Positions 16,342 through 23,548 of a stretch of DNA of 37,299 nt are shown one piece after another (position 1 is the first letter of the stretch; each line of letters starts with the position of its first letter). Below the pieces are notes generated by a model. It made no database searches and was not told the DNA's origin. It saw only the letters and a list, made by a program, of their open reading frames with translations. Both the position numbers and the translations under genes were made by a program. The DNA is from Leptospiraceae bacterium (GTDB lineage: Bacteria > Spirochaetota > Leptospiria > Turneriellales > Turneriellaceae): NCBI GenBank assembly GCA_020440825.1, contig JAGRNJ010000028.1, positions 2,350 to 39,648 of the forward strand, written 5' to 3'.

Positions 16342-18233
16342 TTGAAGCAATGAAAAAAATATCTCTCTTTCTATTCTACAGTGAAAAAAAGAATATTCTG
16401 CGGGGTTTGCAGGCGCTGGGAATCGTCGATTTGAATGTGAATTCTGTGAACAGCGAAAGAATCTTGCATTCATTACAGAAAAAATCTGAATTCAAGGCAT
16501 ATATCAGTGAGATAATAAAAATTTTCAACAGTAAATCTGCTACGGAACAAATTACGATAAATAATTTTCCTGATGATATTTCAGATCAGTTAAATTATCT
16601 TATTCAAGTATTTAAAAACTACAATAACCTTAAAAGCAGTTTAGATGAAATAAAGAGCGATTTGGCAACGCTGCAACCTTGGGGCAATTTACCATTAGAT
16701 AAGCTGAACCAGCTAAAGAGCAAGGGTCTTGAAATAATTTTTTATTCAGGTTCTGCCAAATTTTTCGATCAGTTTGATTTTCAAGATTTGGATATTCATG
16801 TCTTAAGCAGAGAGAAAGGTACGGTACGTTTTGTCCTGTTTTCATGGCAAAAAAGTTCCCCATCAATTCCGTTTCAAAAATATGAGTTTCCCTCGAGAAC
16901 GATTGAAGAACTTGAAATAGAGCTTGAGTTTCTGCAAAAAAAGATGCTGCAGTCTATAAATGAGATTGCTGCCTTGAATTCGTATTTGCCGAGATTGAAG
17001 ATTGCAATTCGTCACTTGAATAATCGAATTTCATTTGAAGAGGCTAAACTAAGTCTGGTACCGCATACCAGTGGCGATATATTTTTTATCGAGGGGTTTT
17101 TTCCGGCGAACACCTTCGATAAGCTAATAGAGTTTTTAGATCACCATCAGGTTGCATATAAAATTGAACAACCTGGCGATACAGATTCTGTTCCCGTTCT
17201 TCTCAAAAATAATAAGGTTATTAAACTTTTTGAACCGATTACAAAAATATTTTCTTTGCCTCAGTATAGTGAGCTCGACCCGACGCCCATGTTTGCTCCC
17301 TTTTTTACAATTTTCTTCGGTTTATGCCTTGGGGATGTAGGCTATGGTCTAATTATGCTGTTACCAGCGATTATTTTCAGTTTCAAAAAAAAATATTCAT
17401 CCATTGGTCAATTAGGTTTGGTTTTATCTTTTTCAACTATTTTAGCAGGAGTTCTGTTAAACTCTTTTTTTGGGGCTGCCTTCACTGATTTCGTTTCAAT
17501 AAGCTCAGAGATAACAATGTTCGCTGCCCGCACGATTGATGGCAAGACCTCGTTCCCTGCAATGACTCTTTCTCTTCTTTTGGGAACGGTGCAGATTCTG
17601 GTCGCTTTTGTGATTCAATCTGCCAATGAAATTAAACGATCAGGGTGGATGTACTCCCTTAAATCTTTGGGAACGCTTTTGATAATTTTTGCTTCGATTG
17701 TTCTGGCTGCGCATCACAATTTCTTAAACCTGGGATTCAACTCAGAATTTCAGATAGGTTCTATACCAGTAGGTGCAATCGTAACCTCAGTTTCAGTCAA
17801 TCTGGTATACATAGCCTATCTTGTGGGTTTCTGTTTATTTTTCTTTTTCAACAGCCTGCAGTTTAAATGGCTTATACGGCCTTTGACAGGAATTTGGGAG
17901 TTTTACCAGTTCGTAACCGGTTTTCTGGGTGATCTTCTCTCTTATATTCGATTGTTTGCTCTGGGTTTGGCAAGCGGACTTTTGGCTAATTCGTTTAACC
18001 AGATTGCTTTTATGATTTTACCTCAAAATCAAGGAGTTACCAATTTTGCCTCACCGTTGATCATTGTTTCAATAATAATTCTTATACTGGGACACACATT
18101 AAATCTTGCACTATCGGCACTTGGTTCTTTTGTACATCCATTGAGACTGACTTTTGTAGAATTCTATAAAAATATCGGTTTTCACGGCGGTGGCCGTGCT
18201 TATTCGCCTTTTAAGAAAGTACATAATGATTAA
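16338..18233 (+). CDS. atpI: V-type ATPase subunit I
   Basis: 631 residues, the membrane stator equivalent of eukaryotic subunit a, which provides the ion half-channels. The N-terminal 310 residues are soluble with coiled-coil parts; the C-terminal half has about seven or eight membrane helices. The diagnostic junction is FEPITKIFSLPQYSELDPTP followed by FFTIFFGLCLGDVGYGL. The essential Arg is expected in the LGDLLSYIRLFALGLASG helix, which is present. The C-terminal GFHGGGRAYSPF is also typical. Length is normal for the family. It is 21 bases before the atpK ATG. Confidence 0.96.
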   Translation: MIEAMKKISLFLFYSEKKNILRGLQALGIVDLNVNSVNSERILHSLQKKSEFKAYISEIIKIFNSKSATEQITINNFPDDISDQLNYLIQVFKNYNNLKSSLDEIKSDLATLQPWGNLPLDKLNQLKSKGLEIIFYSGSAKFFDQFDFQDLDIHVLSREKGTVRFVLFSWQKSSPSIPFQKYEFPSRTIEELEIELEFLQKKMLQSINEIAALNSYLPRLKIAIRHLNNRISFEEAKLSLVPHTSGDIFFIEGFFPANTFDKLIEFLDHHQVAYKIEQPGDTDSVPVLLKNNKVIKLFEPITKIFSLPQYSELDPTPMFAPFFTIFFGLCLGDVGYGLIMLLPAIIFSFKKKYSSIGQLGLVLSFSTILAGVLLNSFFGAAFTDFVSISSEITMFAARTIDGKTSFPAMTLSLLLGTVQILVAFVIQSANEIKRSGWMYSLKSLGTLLIIFASIVLAAHHNFLNLGFNSEFQIGSIPVGAIVTSVSVNLVYIAYLVGFCLFFFFNSLQFKWLIRPLTGIWEFYQFVTGFLGDLLSYIRLFALGLASGLLANSFNQIAFMILPQNQGVTNFASPLIIVSIIILILGHTLNLALSALGSFVHPLRLTFVEFYKNIGFHGGGRAYSPFKKVHND

Positions 18234-18254
18234 TAAATACACTGGAGTTTGAAA

Positions 18255-18698
18255 ATGGAAACAATTTTGGCAACATTAGGTTTAGCAATGATGCTTGGGC
18301 TCTCGGGGGCAGGTTCAGCTATTGGCTTATCAGTAGGCGGTTCTTCTGTGCTGGGTATGATCAAGAAAAAACCAGAAGCATTTGGTAACGGGCTGGTGCT
18401 CTCGGGGTTACCCGCAACCCAGGGTTTATATGGCTTCGTAGCTTTTATTCTTTATTCAGCTGAAGTAAAAAGTGGAATAAGCCTATTTCAAGCATCTGTG
18501 ATTTTCAGTGCCGGTTTGGCTGTAGGATTAACTGGTCTTATATCAGCAATTCAACAGGGTAAAGTTTGTGCTGCGGGAATTTCTTCCATAGGAGCCGGTC
18601 ATGATGCATTCGGTAAAACAATGATTTTGGCTGCATTTCCCGAGTTTTATGCAATCTTGTCACTTGTTGGTGCTATTTTGATGAAAGCGCTGGTATAA
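18255..18698 (+). CDS. atpK: V-type ATPase subunit K (rotor ring), sodium-type ligand set
   Basis: 147 residues forming four membrane helices (two hairpins), the ion-carrying rotor ring. I start at the ATG at 18255 because GGAG lies 7 bases upstream; the TTG at 18249 is only one base from that site. The ion-site residues known from Enterococcus hirae NtpK are all in place: Leu52, Thr55, Gln56 and Tyr59 in GLPATQGLYG, Gln101 in IQQGKV, and the essential Glu130 in FPEFYAIL. Helix 2 carries no carboxylate, so there is one ion site per double hairpin. By family knowledge this ligand set is linked to Na+ coupling; the ion used here is inferred. Confidence 0.95.
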   Translation: METILATLGLAMMLGLSGAGSAIGLSVGGSSVLGMIKKKPEAFGNGLVLSGLPATQGLYGFVAFILYSAEVKSGISLFQASVIFSAGLAVGLTGLISAIQQGKVCAAGISSIGAGHDAFGKTMILAAFPEFYAILSLVGAILMKALV

Positions 18699-18703
18699 AA
18701 ATC

Positions 18704-19669
18704 TTGTCACGAAGATACATAACCACTATTACTCTGAACCCTTCTCTAGATAGATTATACAAGGTTGCTGATTTTCATGTTTCTGGTCTTTTTAGACTGG
18801 CTAAAGAAAATCAGCCGCGTATTCAACCTGGAGGTAAAGGAATATTAATTGCTGAAAGTCTCTCAGTTTTGAATAATACAGTACTGGCAATGGGGTTTTG
18901 CGGAGGTCATGCAGGAAACAGTTTGAAAGAAGTTCTACATGAAAAAGGTATAGCAACGAATTTTACGTGGGTTGAAAATGATCTAAGATCGAATATTTTT
19001 ATTTATGAAACAAAAAATCAAACGATTACTGAGATAAATGAAGCCGGACCCTGGGTTGAAGAGCGCGATTTTGAATACTTTACGAATTCATTGCAATTGA
19101 TGTTACCACAAACAGACTTTATCGTTCTGGCGGGATCAATTCCACCTGGAATTTCTAATTCGGCTTATGAAAACATTATTCAATTGTGCAGGCATTTTTT
19201 CGTACCGTCGCTGCTGCATACTACAGAGAAGTATTTAGAGCCTTGTCTGCAAATTGGCAGTAAAATTATTTGTCCGGATTTAAGGTCTTGTACAAAATTT
19301 TTGGGGGTAGAGCTTGTGAATACTGAAGACTACATCAAAATGTCAGAGCTAATGTTAAATGCATCAGACCGAACTGAAATCATTCTTTCTATTATAAATC
19401 CCTCTTTAGTAATTGCGGCCACAAGAAATGGAATCAAGGTTCTATCTTCTGACGCCAAAAATGAGAAATTGATGCCGGGTTTTACAGACAATTTTCTGGG
19501 AGGTTTTATTAACTCTTATCTAAAGAAAGAAACTCTGGAAAATTCTTTGATATTCGGTTTTGCTTCTGCTTTGGCTTGTATGCAAAATCTGCTTGAAAAG
19601 ATCGAATCAGAAGAAAAACTCATGGACCATATTTCAAGAGTAAAAGTTCAGGACCAAAATGAAAGTTAA
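18704..19669 (+). CDS. PfkB-family (1-phosphofructokinase-like) protein with eroded catalytic motifs
   Basis: 321 residues with the PfkB fold of the LacC/FruK branch: TLNPSLDRLYKV at the start, QPGGKGILIAESL (substrate loop), FCGGHAGNSL, TEINEAGP, and VLAGSIPPGIS. The C-terminal half, which should bind ATP and hold the catalytic base, is changed. The NxxE motif (KPNxxEL) reads CPDLRS at about 190-195, the SLGxxGA strand reads SIINPSLVIAA, and the GAGD box reads GFTD at 259-262, keeping only the Asp and first Gly. It may be a non-catalytic or differently acting relative. The start is TTG at 18704, six bases after the atpK stop. It overlaps the CBS gene by 11 bases. Confidence 0.75.
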   Translation: MSRRYITTITLNPSLDRLYKVADFHVSGLFRLAKENQPRIQPGGKGILIAESLSVLNNTVLAMGFCGGHAGNSLKEVLHEKGIATNFTWVENDLRSNIFIYETKNQTITEINEAGPWVEERDFEYFTNSLQLMLPQTDFIVLAGSIPPGISNSAYENIIQLCRHFFVPSLLHTTEKYLEPCLQIGSKIICPDLRSCTKFLGVELVNTEDYIKMSELMLNASDRTEIILSIINPSLVIAATRNGIKVLSSDAKNEKLMPGFTDNFLGGFINSYLKKETLENSLIFGFASALACMQNLLEKIESEEKLMDHISRVKVQDQNES

Positions 19670-20093
19670 AGATCTGTATTATCATGAATTAAATGCAGTT
19701 CGGGAAGACGCGAGTATAGCTCGGGTTATAAAGATAATGAAATTCTCGCGTTTAAGTACTGTATTTGTTGTTTCGATACAAAACGAATATCTCGGTGCAA
19801 TCACTGTATCATCACTCACTGAGCATTGTCTCCCCAATTACATGAAAAGTCTTCAGAGTACAGCATTCATGCCCAATGTAGATTCTTTACTTGAAAATTT
19901 GAAAGAAAAAATAAATCTAAGCGCAAGAGATCTGGTTGATTCAGAGTATCCTGCTATAGATTTAGATGACAGCGTTTCCCATGCTGCAGATTTAATGTTG
20001 CGCAATAATTGTGATACTCTGGCCGTCGTACATGATGGGACGATCCAGGGTAAAATTGGTAAAATCGATATCCTTGCCTGTGCAGTAGATTAG
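19659..20093 (+). CDS. CBS-pair regulatory protein
   Basis: 144 residues forming a stand-alone pair of CBS domains, modules that bind adenine nucleotides and regulate attached or partner proteins. CBS1 runs from VKDLYYHELNAVREDASIARVIKIM through FVVSIQNEYLGAITVSSL; CBS2 from SARDLVDSEYPAIDLDDSVSHAADLM through TLAVVHDGTIQGKIGKIDIL. No other domain, signal or membrane segment is present. It lies between the PfkB-like gene (11-base overlap) and the ArsB/NhaD-type permease (2-base gap), so a role as an energy-sensing regulator of the permease or the V-ATPase is a reasonable inference from position alone. Confidence 0.85.
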   Translation: MKVKDLYYHELNAVREDASIARVIKIMKFSRLSTVFVVSIQNEYLGAITVSSLTEHCLPNYMKSLQSTAFMPNVDSLLENLKEKINLSARDLVDSEYPAIDLDDSVSHAADLMLRNNCDTLAVVHDGTIQGKIGKIDILACAVD

Positions 20094-20095
20094 AA

Positions 20096-21367
20096 ATGCA
20101 CGATATTTTTATAATACTGACGGTTTTTCTTGTAACCTATGCAGCTATTCTCTCAAATAAATTTCCTTTAGCATCTATCACAATGGTTTCTGCAGTAATG
20201 TTGATTGCTTTGCGCCAGATTTCAGAGGCAGAAGCAATTTCATTTATTGATTTCAATACCCTGGGACTATTGTGTGGAATGATGATGATTGTCAGAATTT
20301 TGCGCCAGACTGGTTTTTTTGAATACGTTGCTGTTATCACAGTAAAAATGTCTGCAGGGAATCCCGTTACAGTACTGGTTTTAATTTCTATTGTCACTGC
20401 TGTGCTCAGTGCATTGCTCGACAATGTTACAACTGTACTTGTGATTATTCCAGTGGGTATGGCGATTGCAGACACCATGAAAATCAATCCGCTTGCATTC
20501 ATATACTCTGCCGTGTTTTCTTCAAACCTGGGGGGAACAGCAACATTGATTGGAGATCCCCCTAATATATTGATTGGCAGTAAATCGGGTCTGGGCTTTA
20601 ATGATTTTCTCTGGAACACTGCCCCGATTTCTGTTCTGGCTGTATTAATTTCAATATTCTATATCATTATTTATTTTCGAAAGAGTCTTTTCGCTAAAGA
20701 TGTTAAATCTGAAGTACTGGGCTCATTTAATGAAAAAAGGATTATCAGTGATAAGAAATTATTGATAAAGTCACTAATAGTATTCGTAATTGTTATTGTT
20801 TTATTTGCAACTCACGGATTACATCACATGCAAATCGGCGCAATAGCTTTGGGCGGTGGTTTTTTGCTCAGTTTAGTTGCCCGGCAAAATCCCGATGAGA
20901 TTCTAAAAGATGTTGAATGGTCGACATTATTTTTTTTTGCAGGGCTTTTTATTGTACTGGGAGCTGTAGAAAAAACAGGAATAATAGTTTCTTTTTCAAA
21001 CATGCTTATTGATATTTCTGGCAACAATGAGCAGTTATTATCATTGTTGCTTACTCCTTTTTCTGCTCTATCTGCTTCTTTTTTGAGTGCGGTACCATAT
21101 ACAGCTGCTATGATCAATGTAGTTGCTGCCTTACAGGAGTCACTCAAAAGCCACGATGCAGTTTTATGGTGGGCGTTATCTTTAGGTGCCTGTTTTGGTG
21201 CAAATGGTACGATCATGGGTTCGGCTGCGAATTTAATTGCTTTAGATATTGCCCGAAAGAATAAAATCAGCATAGATTACTGGAGGTACATAAAGTTTTC
21301 TTTTCCTTTGATGCTGATCACGGTTGCTGGTGCAACTTTTTATATCTTTGTGCGGTATGGTCGATAA
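20096..21367 (+). CDS. ArsB/NhaD-superfamily ion permease
   Basis: 423 residues with about eleven membrane helices. The ion-transporter superfamily marks are clear in both halves: LSALLDNVTTVLVIIP and FSSNLGGTATLIGDPPNILIG in the first half, then FLSAVPYTAAMI and CFGANGTIMGSAANLIAL in the second, the two helical hairpins that meet at the transport site. This superfamily includes NhaD Na+/H+ antiporters, ArsB arsenite pumps and the P-protein; the GDPPN motif fits the NhaD/P-protein side. The substrate cannot be read from sequence. Its place at the end of a probably sodium-linked V-ATPase cluster favours Na+/H+ exchange or Na+-coupled anion transport. Confidence 0.85.
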   Translation: MHDIFIILTVFLVTYAAILSNKFPLASITMVSAVMLIALRQISEAEAISFIDFNTLGLLCGMMMIVRILRQTGFFEYVAVITVKMSAGNPVTVLVLISIVTAVLSALLDNVTTVLVIIPVGMAIADTMKINPLAFIYSAVFSSNLGGTATLIGDPPNILIGSKSGLGFNDFLWNTAPISVLAVLISIFYIIIYFRKSLFAKDVKSEVLGSFNEKRIISDKKLLIKSLIVFVIVIVLFATHGLHHMQIGAIALGGGFLLSLVARQNPDEILKDVEWSTLFFFAGLFIVLGAVEKTGIIVSFSNMLIDISGNNEQLLSLLLTPFSALSASFLSAVPYTAAMINVVAALQESLKSHDAVLWWALSLGACFGANGTIMGSAANLIALDIARKNKISIDYWRYIKFSFPLMLITVAGATFYIFVRYGR

Positions 21368-21398
21368 AAAAACCTTTACTTGTTAAAGATTTGTTCGA

Positions 21399-21638
21399 TT
21401 GTATCTTGTGGCCTTTGCAAAAACGGCTTTTTCTTTTTTTCTTGGTATTGCCGGTCTGGCAATCTTATCTGCTTTTGCATTTAATGGCTACAAACATATT
21501 CTCGCCGGTTCAATAAAAACCTGTTCTTCTTCACCCATGACTGCAGGAGCCTGCAGCACAATTGACAGTTTTTGCAATACAATAGGGGGCGCACCAGGTT
21601 GTTATAAGAATCGCACCCAGGTGCCTCTCGCTCGCTAG
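21399..21638 (+). CDS. Possible small Cys-rich membrane or secreted protein
   Basis: A 79-residue reading frame that may be a gene. It has a single hydrophobic segment (FSFFLGIAGLAILSAFAF) that could be a signal anchor, then a 40-residue tail with four Cys (TCSSSP, GACS, SFCN, GCYK) spaced about 12, 7 and 9 residues apart, suggesting two disulfides or metal ligands outside the membrane. The start would be TTG at 21399 or GTG at 21408; no strong ribosome site precedes either, so expression is uncertain. It follows the permease by 31 bases on the same strand. I do not recognise a family. Confidence 0.4.
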   Translation: MYLVAFAKTAFSFFLGIAGLAILSAFAFNGYKHILAGSIKTCSSSPMTAGACSTIDSFCNTIGGAPGCYKNRTQVPLAR

Positions 21639-21695
21639 CAGAAAGCACTAGTTGCTCTGGAGTCTGAATCGAGTAATTAAACTAAAGTTCAGCGA

Positions 21696-21724
21696 TTGAC
21701 TTATCCAGAAAGGTGTGCTATCTT
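21696..21724 (+). promoter_or_regulatory. Sigma-70-type promoter for the receiver-like gene
   Basis: TTGACT (21696-21701) and TATCTT (21719-21724) are separated by exactly 17 bases, a good housekeeping promoter, ending 21 bases before the ATG at 21746. It overlaps the upstream GTG at 21713, which argues that the longer reading frame is not used. With the terminator at 22302 it marks a one-gene transcription unit. Confidence 0.65.
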
Positions 21725-21745
21725 CTCGTCAGAAAAGGGAAGAAA

Positions 21746-22264
21746 ATGCAATCGGTTTTATTACTACATGAATCAGATGGTTGGGAAAAGTTTTACAGGT
21801 ATTTGCTTTTTTCACGCCAGTACTCAGTCGCTTTGAGGGACATACAGGATATCGAAAGTATAGACATAAAAGCAGATGTAGTTATTGTACTGGGTTCTTC
21901 CCTCTCTAGACTTGTTGATACCAGTTCCCGCTTGAAAAAGAACAGTTTTTTAAAAGATCTTGCCTCAATTGCCATAGTTTCGACCCGACTGAATTGGGAA
22001 ATGAGTACCGCCAACAAAGCAGGTTTTGATGATACTATTCCTTTTATATCAGCTCCAGAGGAACTTTTTCAAAAAATTAACTACCATTGCCAGATCGACA
22101 ATATTTTAGCTTCATCGTTTCAAGTGCGATATCCTGCATCTAAAAACCAGGTTACTGAATTAAAGCAGTACAAATACCAGAAGCGGGAATTTTTACGTCG
22201 CAGCACCTATTTTAATGTTTCAAAATGGCCGACGGCTTTTCAGGCTGCCGGTTCGTTTCATTGA
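21746..22264 (+). CDS. Receiver-like (pseudo-response-regulator) protein
   Basis: 172 residues from the ATG at 21746, preceded by GGGAAG; the longer frame from GTG 21713 begins inside the promoter. The first 120 residues follow a response-regulator receiver pattern: strand SVLLLHESDG, strand ADVVIVLGSS, strand LASIAIVST, then AGFDDTIPFISAPEELFQKI, which parallels the usual GADDYLTKPFDPEELLARI. The phospho-acceptor Asp expected at the end of strand 3 is absent (VIVLGSS), and the acidic pair after strand 1 is incomplete, so it is unlikely to be phosphorylated in the usual way. The C-terminal 50 residues are basic and aromatic, with no recognised output domain. Assignment rests on fold pattern, not strong identity. 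Confidence 0.6.
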   Translation: MQSVLLLHESDGWEKFYRYLLFSRQYSVALRDIQDIESIDIKADVVIVLGSSLSRLVDTSSRLKKNSFLKDLASIAIVSTRLNWEMSTANKAGFDDTIPFISAPEELFQKINYHCQIDNILASSFQVRYPASKNQVTELKQYKYQKREFLRRSTYFNVSKWPTAFQAAGSFH

Positions 22265-22301
22265 TTTTCTCCGTTCCAGGAAGAATCCCCTCTCTCACTT
22301 G

Positions 22302-22324
22302 ACGGCCTTCGGGCCGTTTTTTTT
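22302..22324 (+). terminator. Rho-independent terminator
   Basis: Stem ACGGCC/GGCCGT with a TTCG tetraloop (22302-22317), followed directly by a run of eight T (22317-22324). It is a textbook intrinsic terminator 38 bases after the receiver-like gene. On the other strand there is no T-run, so it does not serve the minus-strand desaturase, which ends 20 bases further on. Confidence 0.9.
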
Positions 22325-22343
22325 GACTTGATTTACGTATTCG

Positions 22344-23120
22344 CTAAAAGGCAATTGGAGGCCTGTAAGCACTGTGTTGATCGAGCAGATTGGCAAGCTT
22401 ATTCAAGTTTCTGGTAGGAACCCGGGGATAGGCGTGATGCTCATAGTGGTAAAACATCGAATAGCTTAAAAGAGCTTTCCATTTTCGGCGAATGGTTCGG
22501 GCCGGATTCGACTGGTTTTCACAATTACGATGGACCATCCACACTGCAAAAAAGCTGACTACCCACTCGCCTACAATCATAGCGATAAGGTGGGCTATTG
22601 CAAATTTCGTAAAAAAAATAATTCCGAATGAGTAAAAAATGACAATCGCTGCCCCCTCACAGGACATCCAGAAACGAGTGTGCTTTCCGGCTGAGCGCCA
22701 GGCGGCAATATGCGTTTTAATTGGATACAAAGGACCTTCAATAATTGCCCGAATAGCAGATTTTCGGGCAGCTTCCCCCTCAATATCATTCTGCTGCAGA
22801 CAATATTTATGATGCCTCAGGTGGATGTAGCGTGTTGCATGCAGGCATGTCAGCATAAGCGGTGATAAGATCAGTAAAATAAAATTATTAAGGGGGGGAT
22901 GAATTCCCATGGTTCGATGAAATGCCTCGTGTGCCTGTCTTAATCCGGTCAGAAAAAAGAAAAACCAGCCTGTGATCGCCAAAGCCCAGTAGTTCATGGT
23001 TACAGCCCAAGCAGCCATCACAAACCAGGGTAACCAGATAAGAAGATCAAAAACAATATGAATTTGTTTTGAATGTGTTAAAGCCTGGTACTGAGCAACT
23101 GAAAGTTTCTTGTTTTCCAT
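22344..23120 (-). CDS. Membrane fatty-acid desaturase/hydroxylase-like protein
   Basis: 258 residues, a membrane di-iron enzyme of the fatty-acid desaturase superfamily. Histidine boxes: HEAFH (64-68), HLRHH (100-104) and HYEHHAYP (225-232), with four to six hydrophobic segments in between. The family covers acyl-lipid desaturases and carotenoid hydroxylases or ketolases; the short length and HEAFH box are compatible with both, so the substrate is undecided. All three are needed for iron binding and all are intact. It is the last gene of the minus-strand set with the cytochrome c (43-base gap) and AAA/vWA genes; the cytochrome could supply electrons or simply be co-regulated. Confidence 0.85.
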   Translation of the reverse strand: MENKKLSVAQYQALTHSKQIHIVFDLLIWLPWFVMAAWAVTMNYWALAITGWFFFFLTGLRQAHEAFHRTMGIHPPLNNFILLILSPLMLTCLHATRYIHLRHHKYCLQQNDIEGEAARKSAIRAIIEGPLYPIKTHIAAWRSAGKHTRFWMSCEGAAIVIFYSFGIIFFTKFAIAHLIAMIVGEWVVSFFAVWMVHRNCENQSNPARTIRRKWKALLSYSMFYHYEHHAYPRVPTRNLNKLANLLDQHSAYRPPIAF

Positions 23121-23163
23121 ACTAAATAATTATAAATATTAGACGAACATCATCTCAAAAAGT

Positions 23164-23547
23164 TCAGGGAAGTCTTTCTTTTGAAAGTACTTGAACGTAA
23201 GAGGCTATTCTTTTTATTTCTGTTGCATCCAGTTCGTTGGCAAAAGAAGGCATCGCTTTTTCCTGAATGCCTGCTGCAATAATCATTTGTATTTTTTCAA
23301 TATTCTCAAATAATTCAGTGGGTAAGGTTCTGAAATCTTTTGCCTGAAAATACAGGGTTTGTGATGCCCGGCCTTCTCCCTGCCCATTCTCACCGTGACA
23401 GGGAGAACAGTGTGCCAGATACAGAAACCGGTCTTCACTGCGGGTTCTGAAATTGGCAGGCATAAAAATCAGGAATAGAACAAATATTACAAGAACACTG
23501 AAAATATACCACACAGTCGGAATTTTCTGTGGCCTGTACTTCTGCAT
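23164..23547 (-). CDS. Membrane-anchored class I cytochrome c
   Basis: 127 residues. One N-terminal membrane anchor (VWYIFSVLVIFVLFLIFM) is followed by a periplasmic mono-haem domain with CSPCH (Cys47, Cys50, His51) and a likely axial Met99 in KAMPSF, then the C-terminal helix IKRIASYVQVL typical of cytochrome c. Such small anchored cytochromes shuttle electrons between membrane complexes; the layout resembles NorC or cbb3-type accessory cytochromes, but no oxidase or reductase subunit is encoded nearby. It begins one base after the stop of the large AAA/vWA gene, so the two are certainly in one transcript. Confidence 0.9.
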   Translation of the reverse strand: MQKYRPQKIPTVWYIFSVLVIFVLFLIFMPANFRTRSEDRFLYLAHCSPCHGENGQGEGRASQTLYFQAKDFRTLPTELFENIEKIQMIIAAGIQEKAMPSFANELDATEIKRIASYVQVLSKERLP

Positions 23548-23548
23548 T

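Noticed and set aside
21713-21745. Earlier GTG start for the receiver-like protein
   Set aside because: It falls within the -35/-10 promoter spacer, and the ATG at 21746 has the better ribosome site.
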